Origin: Treponema socranskii subsp. buccale
GTDB lineage: Bacteria > Spirochaetota > Spirochaetia > Treponematales > Treponemataceae
Length of the DNA stretch: 64,000 nucleotides
Reading direction: 5' to 3'
Assembly (NCBI RefSeq): GCF_024181585.1
Contig: NZ_CP054258.1
Span: 1,054,001-1,118,000 of the forward strand
In this document: positions 43,677-52,618 of the stretch, piece after piece
Layout of the letters: each line of letters begins with the position of its first letter
How positions within the stretch are numbered: position 1 is the stretch's first letter
Position numbers and translations under genes: made by a program
Notes under the pieces: generated by a model
What the model saw: only the letters and a program-made list of their open reading frames with translations
Databases searched by the model: none
What the model was told of the DNA's origin: nothing

Positions 43677-46299
43677 TTATTACAGCATTTAGTGAATTGC
43701 AAAATTCTTTTATTTTGGGCATAACCTCATCAAAGGTTATGATTTTTGCATAATAATTTTGTTTATCTGCTTTGACAAAATTATGTATTTTTAAATTGTT
43801 GAGAATATCAGCATTATTTATATCCTCAGTTGTTTCTTCTTCTTCGTTCCAATTGATAAACTTCAATTCAAATTGCTTTGAGTCTTTATAATGAAGTTGA
43901 AGATAATAATGCTCATTTGCAAATTCCAGTTCACCGTATTTCATAAACGGCTCTGAATCTTCAGACTGCTGGAGCACATAAGAAGGCTTGCCGAATGGTA
44001 ATAGTATCTCTTCTTTATTATCCAAGAAAACTGCATAAGTAAATATTTCGGCGTGTTTGCTTGTAATTTGTTGCTTAGAAATTAAATCAATTTCATAATT
44101 ATCTTCTGAACTTCTACTGTGTTTTTTATTTACGTCATTCCATCTCAGAAGGCGCTTGCTTCCAAATTTATAGTCATTCAATTCGGGGTGAGACTCCTCG
44201 AATTTAGCTAAATATTTTATTACTGTTTTTCTCCATTCGGGAATATCAGCCGGATATTTAGCTGCTATCGTCTTTAATGAGTCCTGCGGTTTTGCTAAGT
44301 CAAAATCAACGTCATTCAAAACCTGCGTAAGATACTCACGTTTATCTATAGCATTCTTTTCTGCCTTATGATAACGCAACCAGCTAATGTCTCTGTCTTT
44401 TCCATTTTGAAACAATGAATAGCTGCTCTTAGATTCAGTAGTGTAATCCTCTTTTGAAAGCAACGCACACACTAAATCAGTATCAAATGCTGAACCATTA
44501 GGCGCATTAAAAATAGAAGCAACCTTATTTACATACGTTGCAAACGCAGAGATTTTTGATTCATCATCTTTATCCTTTGCTGTTATACCATTTACATCAA
44601 TCAATTCATAATGGATTTGTCCTTCAAAATATCTTAGTTTTTCAAGGGCATCGGTTATAACATCCCGCCATTTTGGGTTTTCAAAAAGTTTTGCTTTTAA
44701 AACTTCTTCCTCTAACTGGCATGGATCCAATGTTACGATTTCTGCTGTCTTTTTGCCGGGCAAGGATTCATAAATATTCTGTGCGCATAGACAGTTAATA
44801 CCGGCCAAACAGTTACTGAATGTATAAACAGCGTTGGAAAGGGTATAGCTATTCTTGCACATGTCATAAACAAACCGCATCCAGTCTATAAAATTTATGT
44901 CATTCTTTGCAGGCTTAAATTGCAAGAGATAGTTGATATATCCAAAGTAAATAACTTTATCTTCATAGTTTCTATCTTTTCCTGTATAGTCTTCTACTAT
45001 TTTCTTAAAAGTGGCAGCTTCATCAAAGAAATAAACCGTATTATCAAAATATTTTTTTAATACCCATTCATCTTTTTCATTCTGTTCAGAAAGAAGATTA
45101 AGAATATCAATAATATTATAGAGAAGATAATTATCATTTTCCTGTAAAATAGCAATAATCTTTTCATAAGCAATAGTATTATAAGCATCCATGAGTCTTT
45201 CAATTTCTTTCTCTTCCCAACTATTACGCCCCATTGAAAGTGTACCTTTTAATAAATGTAAATCTTCATAGAAAATACATATATTGCTTATAAAACTCAA
45301 AAACATATCATCTACAAGAGGTTTGCCGTCAGCTGACGGATTAGCTTGCAGCCAGAAATTCCAGAACATATCTGTCCATCTAGTATCTATCATCAATCCA
45401 ACATAATCTCTTAGAGAGGCATATTCTTTATTTTCGGCTGTATTTATTTCTTTGAGTTTCTTCTGATAGTTTGCGCTTTGTTTCTGTTCATCATATTTTT
45501 TAAGCAGTTTCGACTTAAGATTTTCAAAACGTGTGAGAGGCTTACCGCGAGAATTCATTTTTATATACAGTTCATCGGTAAGTTTAAATTCATCAAGAGG
45601 CAGTAAGTTAAATGTAATGCTCGAAGCCGCTCCCGATTTATTTAATTTATCATAGACTCCATCGCATTCTGCAAGAGGAAAATTACGAGCTATATCATCA
45701 AGCATATTCAACATGTTTATCACCGTTGGATCATTATTCCAATGAGTAAAAAACCATTTTTCGTTCCTGATTTTTTCTGAAATCTTATCGCTATCTGACA
45801 GCTCATTATTAGAAGATAAGATTTTTACATACTCATAATATTGCTTTTCTTGATTTGTTATTTTTTCATTTCCTTTTTCATCTTTCATTTTTTTACAGAG
45901 AGAAACAAGAGCATTACAAAACTCGGTAGAAGACTCACGTGTATTATATGTAAACTTTGACTTATCTCCATTTAATAGTAACGTCCGAAACTCAGGAAAC
46001 TTTTGGTTTGCAATAGCAAAATACCAGTGCAGCAAAAATAATGTTGTGATCCGTTGCTGACCATCAAGTAATATAAGTGTCTTTGCACCTTTTGGTGCAC
46101 TTACTGAACCATAAACAAAGTCTAACTCATGATTAGTATCTTCAGATAATAGGTATCCCTTTATACTCCTCAGAAATTCTGCACGTTTTTCACTTTCTGA
46201 AATACGACCATAGGCATAGTCACGCTGGAGCATTGGAATTTCTACAATGAGAGCTTCCGCTGTAAATAAATCTACAAAACTTAAATGTTTGAAAGACAT
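43672..46299 (-). CDS. cassette gene: DUF262-type protein, second of a tandem pair
   Basis: 875 residues. The N-terminal ParB/sulfiredoxin-like DUF262 domain shows IPMLQRDYAYGR (21-32) and the nucleotide-binding hallmark DGQQR (79-83). The central 500 residues are helical. No HNH/DUF1524 motif was found at the C terminus, which is a novel-looking mixed region. GmrSD and related DUF262 proteins are modification-dependent restriction or anti-phage effectors; a role in defence is inferred from family and partner. It has its own ribosome site (GGAGATGATAGA-ATG) inside the partner's end and overlaps it by 19 bp. Confidence 0.8.
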   Translation of the reverse strand: MSFKHLSFVDLFTAEALIVEIPMLQRDYAYGRISESEKRAEFLRSIKGYLLSEDTNHELDFVYGSVSAPKGAKTLILLDGQQRITTLFLLHWYFAIANQKFPEFRTLLLNGDKSKFTYNTRESSTEFCNALVSLCKKMKDEKGNEKITNQEKQYYEYVKILSSNNELSDSDKISEKIRNEKWFFTHWNNDPTVINMLNMLDDIARNFPLAECDGVYDKLNKSGAASSITFNLLPLDEFKLTDELYIKMNSRGKPLTRFENLKSKLLKKYDEQKQSANYQKKLKEINTAENKEYASLRDYVGLMIDTRWTDMFWNFWLQANPSADGKPLVDDMFLSFISNICIFYEDLHLLKGTLSMGRNSWEEKEIERLMDAYNTIAYEKIIAILQENDNYLLYNIIDILNLLSEQNEKDEWVLKKYFDNTVYFFDEAATFKKIVEDYTGKDRNYEDKVIYFGYINYLLQFKPAKNDINFIDWMRFVYDMCKNSYTLSNAVYTFSNCLAGINCLCAQNIYESLPGKKTAEIVTLDPCQLEEEVLKAKLFENPKWRDVITDALEKLRYFEGQIHYELIDVNGITAKDKDDESKISAFATYVNKVASIFNAPNGSAFDTDLVCALLSKEDYTTESKSSYSLFQNGKDRDISWLRYHKAEKNAIDKREYLTQVLNDVDFDLAKPQDSLKTIAAKYPADIPEWRKTVIKYLAKFEESHPELNDYKFGSKRLLRWNDVNKKHSRSSEDNYEIDLISKQQITSKHAEIFTYAVFLDNKEEILLPFGKPSYVLQQSEDSEPFMKYGELEFANEHYYLQLHYKDSKQFELKFINWNEEEETTEDINNADILNNLKIHNFVKADKQNYYAKIITFDEVMPKIKEFCNSLNAVIN

Positions 46300-48326
46300 T
46301 CTATCATCTCCTTTCTATATGCCGTTGCATCCGAATCAGTCCAATTCATTAAATCAAATAGCTTAGTACTATATGATTTTGAGAAGACATTTTTAGTACA
46401 TGGTAAGATATACACGCCATCTTTTTCACGGGCATTAATCCACCGTCTTTTAACAGGGAAAAAAGCATTTTTATAGCTCCGATTTGTTGCACTATCCAAA
46501 AGAACTAGGTTATGAATATTATCTACGGCTTGTAGAGGAGCATTTTCTTCATTAACAAATTGTTTAGATAAATCCTTATAAATAGATGTCGCCGGGATAA
46601 TTTCCGATGTATTAAGGAGTGCTAAAAGCTGCTCACAAACATATTTTGCTGTTTTGCCTTCCTTGGTACCTTTCGGTTGAATAGCAATTTCTGTTTCAAG
46701 CTTTGGAAGCTCCGCTTTTATTTGTTCAATAAAAACTTTTACTTGTTCTGCACGGGATTTATCTTCATGTTTTAATTCAAAGGGGAAGGCAATGCCGGAA
46801 AAATATTCAAGATTGGTTAATATCCAGTCTTGGCGGTCATCACCATCTGCTGTTTTTGGTGTTTGAGAACGTACATGTTCCAGATCCCATGACTTTGTCT
46901 CATAAAATTCATTAAATGGAAATTTAATGTTAGGTTCCTTACAATCCAACATTGTTAGAACATTTATTAAAAATAAAGTGTCATAAATTATGCTGTTTGG
47001 AGTCGTTTTATAGTAAAATGTCGGCAAGGTTGTAGCAACATACTCTTTTGTTTCTTCCCGCGTTTTATTTTTAAAATCTTCAATATTTGACTTCTCCACT
47101 TCCAATGCAAGCGCAACACACCATTTTCTTAGCTGGCGGATAAACTCTGTATGAGTTTCTACAGAATCTTGGAGATTAGAAATTTCAGAAATCGGCGTTT
47201 TTTTATACCTTAAATATCCGACAAGATGGTACAAGGCTTTATCTTCATACCAGTTCTTAAAAAGATAAAACTTTTCCATTAATTCTTCCCATTCTGCTTC
47301 AACAGAACATGAGTTCATGAGTTTTCTTATTTTATCTTTTGTCTTCTTATCTGTTATACCCTCAAGTTCCTTCTCTTTTATGTCATAAGTTTTAAAATCT
47401 TCCGTATATTTATCGAATGTAAAATAATCAATATCTTTTTGAGCATCTGTTTTGCCTTTGATGAGATCAAATAAAAACTCAATTCGAGTATCATACTTAT
47501 TATCTTCTTTACCATAAAGAAATGACCAGAATTTATTGTCTTGCAAACTGTGTTCAACTATATCCCAGTCTTTCGCTATCTTTGTTTGCAGGGGAAAAGA
47601 AATTTTTTCTCTATATTGTTCTTCTATATTTCTAACTTCTTTATTCGCCCTATTTAAGAATAAAGCTTTTATAAGCTCTGCATTAGTAAGACCGATTTTC
47701 CCTACATTCAAGCGTGAAAAAATTTCTTCACTGGAAATTTTTTCTTTTTGAATTTCCTCTGTTACATCATACCAAATGAATTTTACTGATGGGTTTCCGC
47801 TTTCATCTTTTGCATTAAGTATGTCATCTACAAATCTTCCGGAATTAACACCTTCAAAATAGGATTGTATTTCTGTAACTGCATTACAAATATGATAGTA
47901 GTCAATGTTGTTGTTTTTCCGCGAAAAATCTATTTGCTTTAAGAATGCTTGGCTATCCGAACGGCTTTGATATGTCAAATCAAAAAATTTCATTTCCGGA
48001 TTATCTTCAATTAATCTGCTTCGTTTTTGAGAAAGAATTAAGTATAACGTTGTAAGACGTTGTTGACCATCAATTACTTCCCAAGCTTCTTTTTCAGCAT
48101 TATAAAAAACTACCAGAGGCTGCATACAATAAAAGCTATCACCGTCCTTGTCTTCTTGAATATACTCATGCAAATCTTCAAGTAATTTTCTTACCTCAAA
48201 TGCTGTCCATCTATAGCCGCGCTGATAATCTGGTATATAGAAACTATTATTCATTAATTCCCAGACTGTTACAGTATCAAGCTTTTGTTTTTTACTTTCT
48301 TTTTTTTCTTTATCCCAAAGTTCCAT
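46281..48326 (-). CDS. cassette gene: DUF262-DUF1524 nuclease (GmrSD-like), first of a tandem pair
   Basis: 681 residues. DUF262 motifs IPDYQRGYRW (31-40) and VIDGQQRLTTL (84-94) lie at the N terminus. The C-terminal DUF1524 HNH-type nuclease shows WDLEHVRSQTP (480-490) and IHNLVLLDSATNRSYKN...KRRW (604-629). This is the GmrSD architecture: an NTP-hydrolysing sensor fused to a DNA nuclease. It begins at ATG 48326 with GGAG 6 nt upstream and shares a cassette with the longer DUF262 gene. Probably an anti-phage system; not shown by sequence alone. Confidence 0.85.
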   Translation of the reverse strand: MELWDKEKKESKKQKLDTVTVWELMNNSFYIPDYQRGYRWTAFEVRKLLEDLHEYIQEDKDGDSFYCMQPLVVFYNAEKEAWEVIDGQQRLTTLYLILSQKRSRLIEDNPEMKFFDLTYQSRSDSQAFLKQIDFSRKNNNIDYYHICNAVTEIQSYFEGVNSGRFVDDILNAKDESGNPSVKFIWYDVTEEIQKEKISSEEIFSRLNVGKIGLTNAELIKALFLNRANKEVRNIEEQYREKISFPLQTKIAKDWDIVEHSLQDNKFWSFLYGKEDNKYDTRIEFLFDLIKGKTDAQKDIDYFTFDKYTEDFKTYDIKEKELEGITDKKTKDKIRKLMNSCSVEAEWEELMEKFYLFKNWYEDKALYHLVGYLRYKKTPISEISNLQDSVETHTEFIRQLRKWCVALALEVEKSNIEDFKNKTREETKEYVATTLPTFYYKTTPNSIIYDTLFLINVLTMLDCKEPNIKFPFNEFYETKSWDLEHVRSQTPKTADGDDRQDWILTNLEYFSGIAFPFELKHEDKSRAEQVKVFIEQIKAELPKLETEIAIQPKGTKEGKTAKYVCEQLLALLNTSEIIPATSIYKDLSKQFVNEENAPLQAVDNIHNLVLLDSATNRSYKNAFFPVKRRWINAREKDGVYILPCTKNVFSKSYSTKLFDLMNWTDSDATAYRKEMIECLSNI

Positions 48327-48408
48327 AATTTTCTCCGTTTTGATGCTTGTAAAAAGTGTATCGTTTAACTTTTTTATTCTTTCCTAATTGATGTCGCAGC
48401 ACGCCTCC

Positions 48409-48520
48409 GCCTGACATTATTTTACACCACAAGCCGGCTCGACCGTTTGCCGGTTTCGCAAACTGCGTCGGGCTGTCGGGAGCTTCTAAAAATTTCAGTT
48501 TTTAGAAACTACCCTTAAAC
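48409..48520 (-). other. degenerate attC-like region
   Basis: The left core is GCCTGAC (48409-48415), one change from RYYYAAC. Then come short stems (GTTTGC...GCAAAC) and a hairpin TTCTAAAAA...TTTTTAGAA (about 48482-48506). No clean right core was found. By position it should be the attC of the membrane-protein cassette; the hairpin may be an inserted intergenic palindrome like that at 1182-1217. Confidence 0.4.
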
Positions 48521-48540
48521 GTATTTTTTTTCAAGACAGA

Positions 48541-49146
48541 TTATAAAAATTTAACAATAATTTCAACAATTAAAACTATTCCCAAAATAATATAAAAAAT
48601 TAAATTGAATTTCGATTTAATTTTTACTTTGGTTTTCGGCGTTGCGGCGGAAACCGTTTCTCGCTTAAAAGTTCCGATTTTATTTGCAATGTTTTCCAAT
48701 TTCGATTTCAAATTTTCAGAATCGTAAAAACAATTCCAATTTATATAAAACCGTCTTATTCCCCTAAAATAAAAAGTTATGGAATCATTCGTTTTTTTAT
48801 ATTTCTTAAAATCCGCGAAATTTACCATAGTTGCAGCTATTGAATTTTTTAAAAGAGCATAATTTTCTTCTACGGATAATTCCCATGTTTCCAATTTTGA
48901 TGAAACCGTTTTTACCCCGATGAATACAGAAATGAAAAATACAATCACAGAGAATAAATTGGAAAAAAGAAGTATGTAAACAATAAAAGGCCGCATGCTT
49001 GCATACTCATCCGCTAATACAAACCCCATGATCACGTCCATAAAAATTATTGCAGGAATAAATATGGGGAAAATATGTTTTACCGCTTGTTTAAAATTAA
49101 AGCTTTCGAATTCTTTTTTCTTTTCCGGATCGATTTTATAAATCAT
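48541..49146 (-). CDS. cassette gene: YcxB-like membrane protein
   Basis: 201 residues with two N-terminal membrane hairpins (about 25-85), a central soluble beta-rich domain (NDSITFYFRGIRRFYINWNCF) and a C-terminal membrane helix. This resembles YcxB/PH-like small membrane proteins; function unknown. Its ATG overlaps the stop of the upstream ORF (ATGA), although the two belong to different cassettes by attC position. Confidence 0.65.
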   Translation of the reverse strand: MIYKIDPEKKKEFESFNFKQAVKHIFPIFIPAIIFMDVIMGFVLADEYASMRPFIVYILLFSNLFSVIVFFISVFIGVKTVSSKLETWELSVEENYALLKNSIAATMVNFADFKKYKKTNDSITFYFRGIRRFYINWNCFYDSENLKSKLENIANKIGTFKRETVSAATPKTKVKIKSKFNLIFYIILGIVLIVEIIVKFL

Positions 49147-49793
49147 TTTCTTTCCTTGAGTCCCTGCACGGGCATCTGTCTAACATTCGTTTTAAATCGT
49201 TTTGCAGCTTGGTCGTGCGGCCGCTTTGAAGACGGTGTTGGACTTTCCTCGTTTTGGGGAAGGGTTATCTTCTGAAGAAATAAAACATCTGTAATTTCCA
49301 TTATTCTTTGCATACTGGTAATTGCAATTGGCAAGCAAATAGGTGCTATAAAAATTAACAAAATTAAATAATTTGCTGGATTAATATAGTTAACTATTTC
49401 TTGGCGAAATATAATATAAGACATTAGTATAAACGCTGAAATAAAATAAAAAATCGTCGGAATAATATATTTCTTTCGATTAATTTCCGTCTTAAATTTT
49501 CCTTTTTCGAACTTATACTTTCCATAACAATTTTTGATTATCTTTAGTATCGAATATGCATCTCCCGACTCAAAAATAAAATCCATTTCTTCGGTGGATA
49601 CTCTTATTTTTAAATATGTTTGAAGATAATAATAACCTACTATTTTGTCTTTAAGGTATTCGTTTCTAATTTGTTTAAAAATTTGGGCTTTTCTCATAAA
49701 ACGAGATGTAAAAACATTTTCTGTAAAAAACCTTATAATTACTGTTAATATTGGGATTACTATTGGTGTTACTATTTTTATTATTTCAAGCAT
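49143..49793 (-). CDS. cassette gene: membrane protein whose reading frame runs through attC
   Basis: 216 residues; an N-terminal membrane helix (about 3-22), a soluble middle, and two helices near 110-165. The last 33 or so codons (SPTPSSKRPHDQAAKRF and onwards) are the translated attC at 49178-49243 plus the leader of the next cassette. It overlaps the nuclease gene by 8 bp, so it is the second gene of that cassette. No family recognised. Confidence 0.6.
   Translation of the reverse strand: MLEIIKIVTPIVIPILTVIIRFFTENVFTSRFMRKAQIFKQIRNEYLKDKIVGYYYLQTYLKIRVSTEEMDFIFESGDAYSILKIIKNCYGKYKFEKGKFKTEINRKKYIIPTIFYFISAFILMSYIIFRQEIVNYINPANYLILLIFIAPICLPIAITSMQRIMEITDVLFLQKITLPQNEESPTPSSKRPHDQAAKRFKTNVRQMPVQGLKERK
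49178..49243 (-). other. attC site inside a coding region
   Basis: 66 bp with intact cores GTCTAAC (49178-49184) and GTTGGAC (49237-49243), inner arms TTTTAAATCG...CGCTTTGAAGA. It lies within the 3' end of the ORF at 49143-49793. Confidence 0.85.
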
Positions 49794-50400
49794 TCATTTC
49801 CTCTTTTTTCAATTTTTCTATTTCTTCTTCTAAGAAGTCTATTCCGGATAACGCCGGATTATCTGAATTTTTCAAAGCTTTAAGATTTACTTGATATTGT
49901 TCAGGATATTCAAGAAATTCTTTAGCCATTCTTCTGATTCCTGCAGGGCACAAATATGCCAGTGACTGTCTACCGTTAATACCTAATGAAGGAATTGTTG
50001 CATTAAACAATGATTCTTTTACTGTTATGCCAAATAATTTTTCTACAACATCATTTGAAAGTTGAATAAAGTATGGGATTCTGACAACTTTATATCCATT
50101 GTTCTCATATACCTTTTGGTTTATATAATCTTTTTCGATGGTGTTAGGATTTTTATAATGAGGAAGTCCGTCAAACTCGATGATTAATTTCAAACTTTCA
50201 CTTCGATAATCCGGTCTTATTTTATACTTCTGTCCGTTATGCTCTCCAAAAGCTTTATCATGTAACCAATCTTTTGTTTCCGGAAATATAACTTTTAAAT
50301 ATTCATCTAATCTTGTTCTAATTAAACCTGTATCTTTATCTGTTCCTGCTTTTTCAGCTGACTCTGTTGTTTCTCTAAGAAATCCCCACTTTTTTTTCAT
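49786..50400 (-). CDS. cassette gene: Vsr/DUF559-like nuclease-fold protein
   Basis: 204 residues from ATG 50400 (GAGAGG upstream). The central part looks like a PD-(D/E)XK very-short-patch or DUF559-type endonuclease: RTRLDEYLKVIFPE, then IRPDYRSESLKLIIEFDGLPHY (candidate catalytic Asp and E-x-D) and NGYKVVRIPYF. The C-terminal third is helical and acidic. It is paired with a membrane protein in the same cassette; a defence role is possible. Confidence 0.65.
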   Translation of the reverse strand: MKKKWGFLRETTESAEKAGTDKDTGLIRTRLDEYLKVIFPETKDWLHDKAFGEHNGQKYKIRPDYRSESLKLIIEFDGLPHYKNPNTIEKDYINQKVYENNGYKVVRIPYFIQLSNDVVEKLFGITVKESLFNATIPSLGINGRQSLAYLCPAGIRRMAKEFLEYPEQYQVNLKALKNSDNPALSGIDFLEEEIEKLKKEEMNA

Positions 50401-50431
50401 TTTTCCTCTCCCGTTGACCATTGCTTAGTCC

Positions 50432-50497
50432 ACATAACATCCGCTTAACCTGCATTTGCGACTTGTCCGCAATGGCAGGTTGAAGCGGGTGTTAGAC
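50432..50497 (-). other. attC site, RelB-PIN cassette (copy 1)
   Basis: 66 bp; right core GTTAGAC intact, left core ACATAAC carries one change from RYYYAAC. Inner arms are CGCTTAACCTGC and GGCAGGTTGAAGCG. Confidence 0.85.
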
Positions 50498-50503
50498 GTT
50501 ACT

Positions 50504-50919
50504 TTAATTTTTTTCAAGTATATCCATTAATTTAGCCGGTGTTACTATAAAAGATTTTGCAGGAAAATGTTTTCCATTCCCTGTAACCAAAAATGTATCT
50601 TTATCTCTTGTTGTCAATGTAACTGCATAAAATATTACATCTTTCGGATCCGGCATTTCTTCCTTGACTTCAACAACATTTCTTACTTCTAATCCATTAT
50701 TGACTATATCTTTTATTAAAGCCGATACAATTTCATCAGATAATTTAAATTTTTCTCTTCTTAAAACTTCATAGTATTCTTTTACTATATCCGAAGAATA
50801 TACCGGCAGTATTCTATTTGAGAAAGATATTTCAATATTTTTACAGTTGGAGCATTTTCATTCCGTGTTATCAATGCAGAAACCAAAACATTTGTATCAA
50901 TAACAACATATTTTTTCAT
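50504..50919 (-). pseudogene. PIN-family toxin gene with 1-nt frameshift (copy 1)
   Basis: The first frame gives MKKYVVIDTNVLVSALITRN... with PIN Asp8. At the A-run (minus strand GTAAAAATATTG, T5 at 50838-50842) the frame is lost. The remainder (SFSNRILPVYSSDIVKEYYE to PAKLMDILEKN) continues in another frame to TAA at 50504. Restoring one A would give a 138-residue PIN ribonuclease. It overlaps the antitoxin gene by 4 bp. Confidence 0.8.
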
Positions 50920-51203
50920 TTGCCGAATACCTGTTTTCTGGTTTCAGCAATTTCTGCATTTATTTCTTCAAGCGACATTTCCGGAACATTATTGTCTTGA
51001 ATACTTTTTCGAACTTGATCATATATTTTCCATCTGGTATTTTCTTCTCGTAATTCAAACGGTAATCCTCCCACAGCAATACTTTTCTTGAAAAAAATTC
51101 TTATTGCAGTCGGTAAATCCAACCCTAAATTTTCATATATTCTTGAAACATCTTCTTTAATTTCTGAATCGACTTTTAGCTGTACTAATGTTGCATTTGC
51201 CAT
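50916..51203 (-). CDS. cassette gene: RelB/DinJ-type antitoxin (copy 1)
   Basis: 95 residues from ATG 51203 (GGAGG 5 nt upstream); a longer frame to 51290 is not needed. Ribbon-helix-helix N terminus: ATLVQLKVDSEIKEDVSRIY, then LGLDLPTAIRIFFKKSI, classic RelB/DinJ. It neutralises the downstream toxin and represses the pair. Its normal partner here is a PIN toxin whose frame is broken. Confidence 0.88.
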   Translation of the reverse strand: MANATLVQLKVDSEIKEDVSRIYENLGLDLPTAIRIFFKKSIAVGGLPFELREENTRWKIYDQVRKSIQDNNVPEMSLEEINAEIAETRKQVFGK

Positions 51204-51300
51204 ACAAACCTCCGTATACATGCATACTTCAGTATTATTATAGCATTGTTTTCTACTACAATCAAATGGTAAAAGGAAAAAGTTGCCCACTGGGCAATCC

Positions 51301-51366
51301 GTCTAACATGGTTTTAAACCGCAACGCAGCTTGCCTGCGTTGTCGGCTTTGAAAACGGTGTTAGGT
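51301..51366 (-). other. attC site of the DUF4238 cassette
   Basis: 66 bp; cores GTCTAAC (51301-51307) and GTTAGGT (51360-51366); inner arms GGTTTTAAACCGC and GCTTTGAAAACGG of the second attC subtype. Confidence 0.9.
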
Positions 51367-51374
51367 GTTATATA

Positions 51375-52430
51375 TTAAATATTAATAATTTTGGATAATC
51401 TTGGATCTTTTTTAATATATTCTTGAGCTAATTTTGCTCCTTGTCTTTCTAATTCTGAATACATTAATGGTAATTTCCAAACTTTTTCTTTTATTGCAAA
51501 AAAATTTTGTACTGGTTTTATTGGATAATTTTTACTACCTGTTTGAACTATTTGTTTATTTTCAATAATTGGAGAAGACTTAAGTGATGCTTGAGAATTA
51601 TTTCGATATTCCGTTGTTTTAAAATTATATTCTCGATATGATTCTTTAAAATTTTTGTAATATATTGAATCTTTTGTATTTAAAAATTGATACATATTTA
51701 AATTATTGATTTCTTCGTCTGTTAATATATGATACTTTTTTTCTCCAATAATTGAATATGACTCGTTATCATAAAAACAAATTACATAGTCTGGTGAAAT
51801 AGGCAATAAAATTGTTACACCTTTCAAACCAAGACCTTTTTTTGAATTAGCCCAATGTCTTTCTTCTAGGAATTTATTTGTAATTATTACCGGATCCTGT
51901 CCTATTACAAATTTATTTGTAGTATTTGATACTAAAATTATAAATCGTAAATCTGTATATAAAAGAAAACTCTGTAGATACATTAACAATTGCCAAATCT
52001 GATGATTATTAATACTTACTTTTACACTATCTATTGCATTTTTTTCATCATCAAATTTATGAGATTTAAGTAAAATATCTTTTGACATTTCTGTTAAAAT
52101 ATCATTAAATTCATCTATTTTTCCTGGAGTCCGTGTATGCTGAATTGCAATGAAATGTTTTAAAATTCTTATATCATTTTTCGTTAATTCTTCTCTCTTC
52201 TGTATTTTCTTAACTACTGCACTTGCATCGATTTCTAAAGAACCATATAGTTTTTCTATTTTTTGATCTTTCCCATAATAATATTTTTTTTGAGATTGCT
52301 CATTAATTGGAGCTTTTTCTATTCTTTTATTTCCCTTTAATAAAAATACTTTAATTGATGAATCATCTTCAGACCAATTCCTTAAAAGGAACTGTGGAAC
52401 ATAATGCTGCTTTTTTATTTTATTATCCAT
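51375..52430 (-). CDS. cassette gene: DUF4238 protein
   Basis: 351 residues starting MDNKIKKQHYVPQFLLRNW, the family's defining N-terminal motif, with an HTRTPGKIDEF segment near residue 102. DUF4238 proteins are widespread in accessory regions and of unknown activity; a nuclease or defence role has been suggested only by context. AAGGA precedes the ATG. Its stop lies just outside the attC. Confidence 0.8.
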   Translation of the reverse strand: MDNKIKKQHYVPQFLLRNWSEDDSSIKVFLLKGNKRIEKAPINEQSQKKYYYGKDQKIEKLYGSLEIDASAVVKKIQKREELTKNDIRILKHFIAIQHTRTPGKIDEFNDILTEMSKDILLKSHKFDDEKNAIDSVKVSINNHQIWQLLMYLQSFLLYTDLRFIILVSNTTNKFVIGQDPVIITNKFLEERHWANSKKGLGLKGVTILLPISPDYVICFYDNESYSIIGEKKYHILTDEEINNLNMYQFLNTKDSIYYKNFKESYREYNFKTTEYRNNSQASLKSSPIIENKQIVQTGSKNYPIKPVQNFFAIKEKVWKLPLMYSELERQGAKLAQEYIKKDPRLSKIINI

Positions 52431-52462
52431 ATATCTTTCCTTAGCACTGCACTACACCATCC

Positions 52463-52618
52463 GCCTAACATCCGCTTAACCTGCATTTATGCCTTTGCCG
52501 ACGCGATTAGCGGCGACAAAGTTGGCGCGAAAATGCATTAAAAGGAAGCTGCGTAGCAGCGACCGTCTCCAGCAACTTTCGTGACAAAACAAATGTCAGG
52601 TTGAAGCGGGTGTTAGAT
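52463..52618 (-). other. long attC site (156 bp) of the mntA-hepT cassette
   Basis: Cores GCCTAAC (52463-52469) and GTTAGAT (52612-52618). The outer arms match the 66-bp sites (CGCTTAACCTGCATTT / AAATGTCAGGTTGAAGCG) but the centre is expanded by about 90 bp with nested stems (GCTGCGTAGCAGC). Confidence 0.85.

Larger units (their letters stand above)
50432..51307 (-). repeat. duplicated cassette, copy 1
   Basis: 876 bp nearly identical to 54842-55717 (constant offset of 4410 bp). The few differences seen are in the attC, at 50475, and in the poly-A leader near 51278. Similarity ends exactly at the attC core sites on both sides, as expected for one cassette present twice. Confidence 0.9.
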
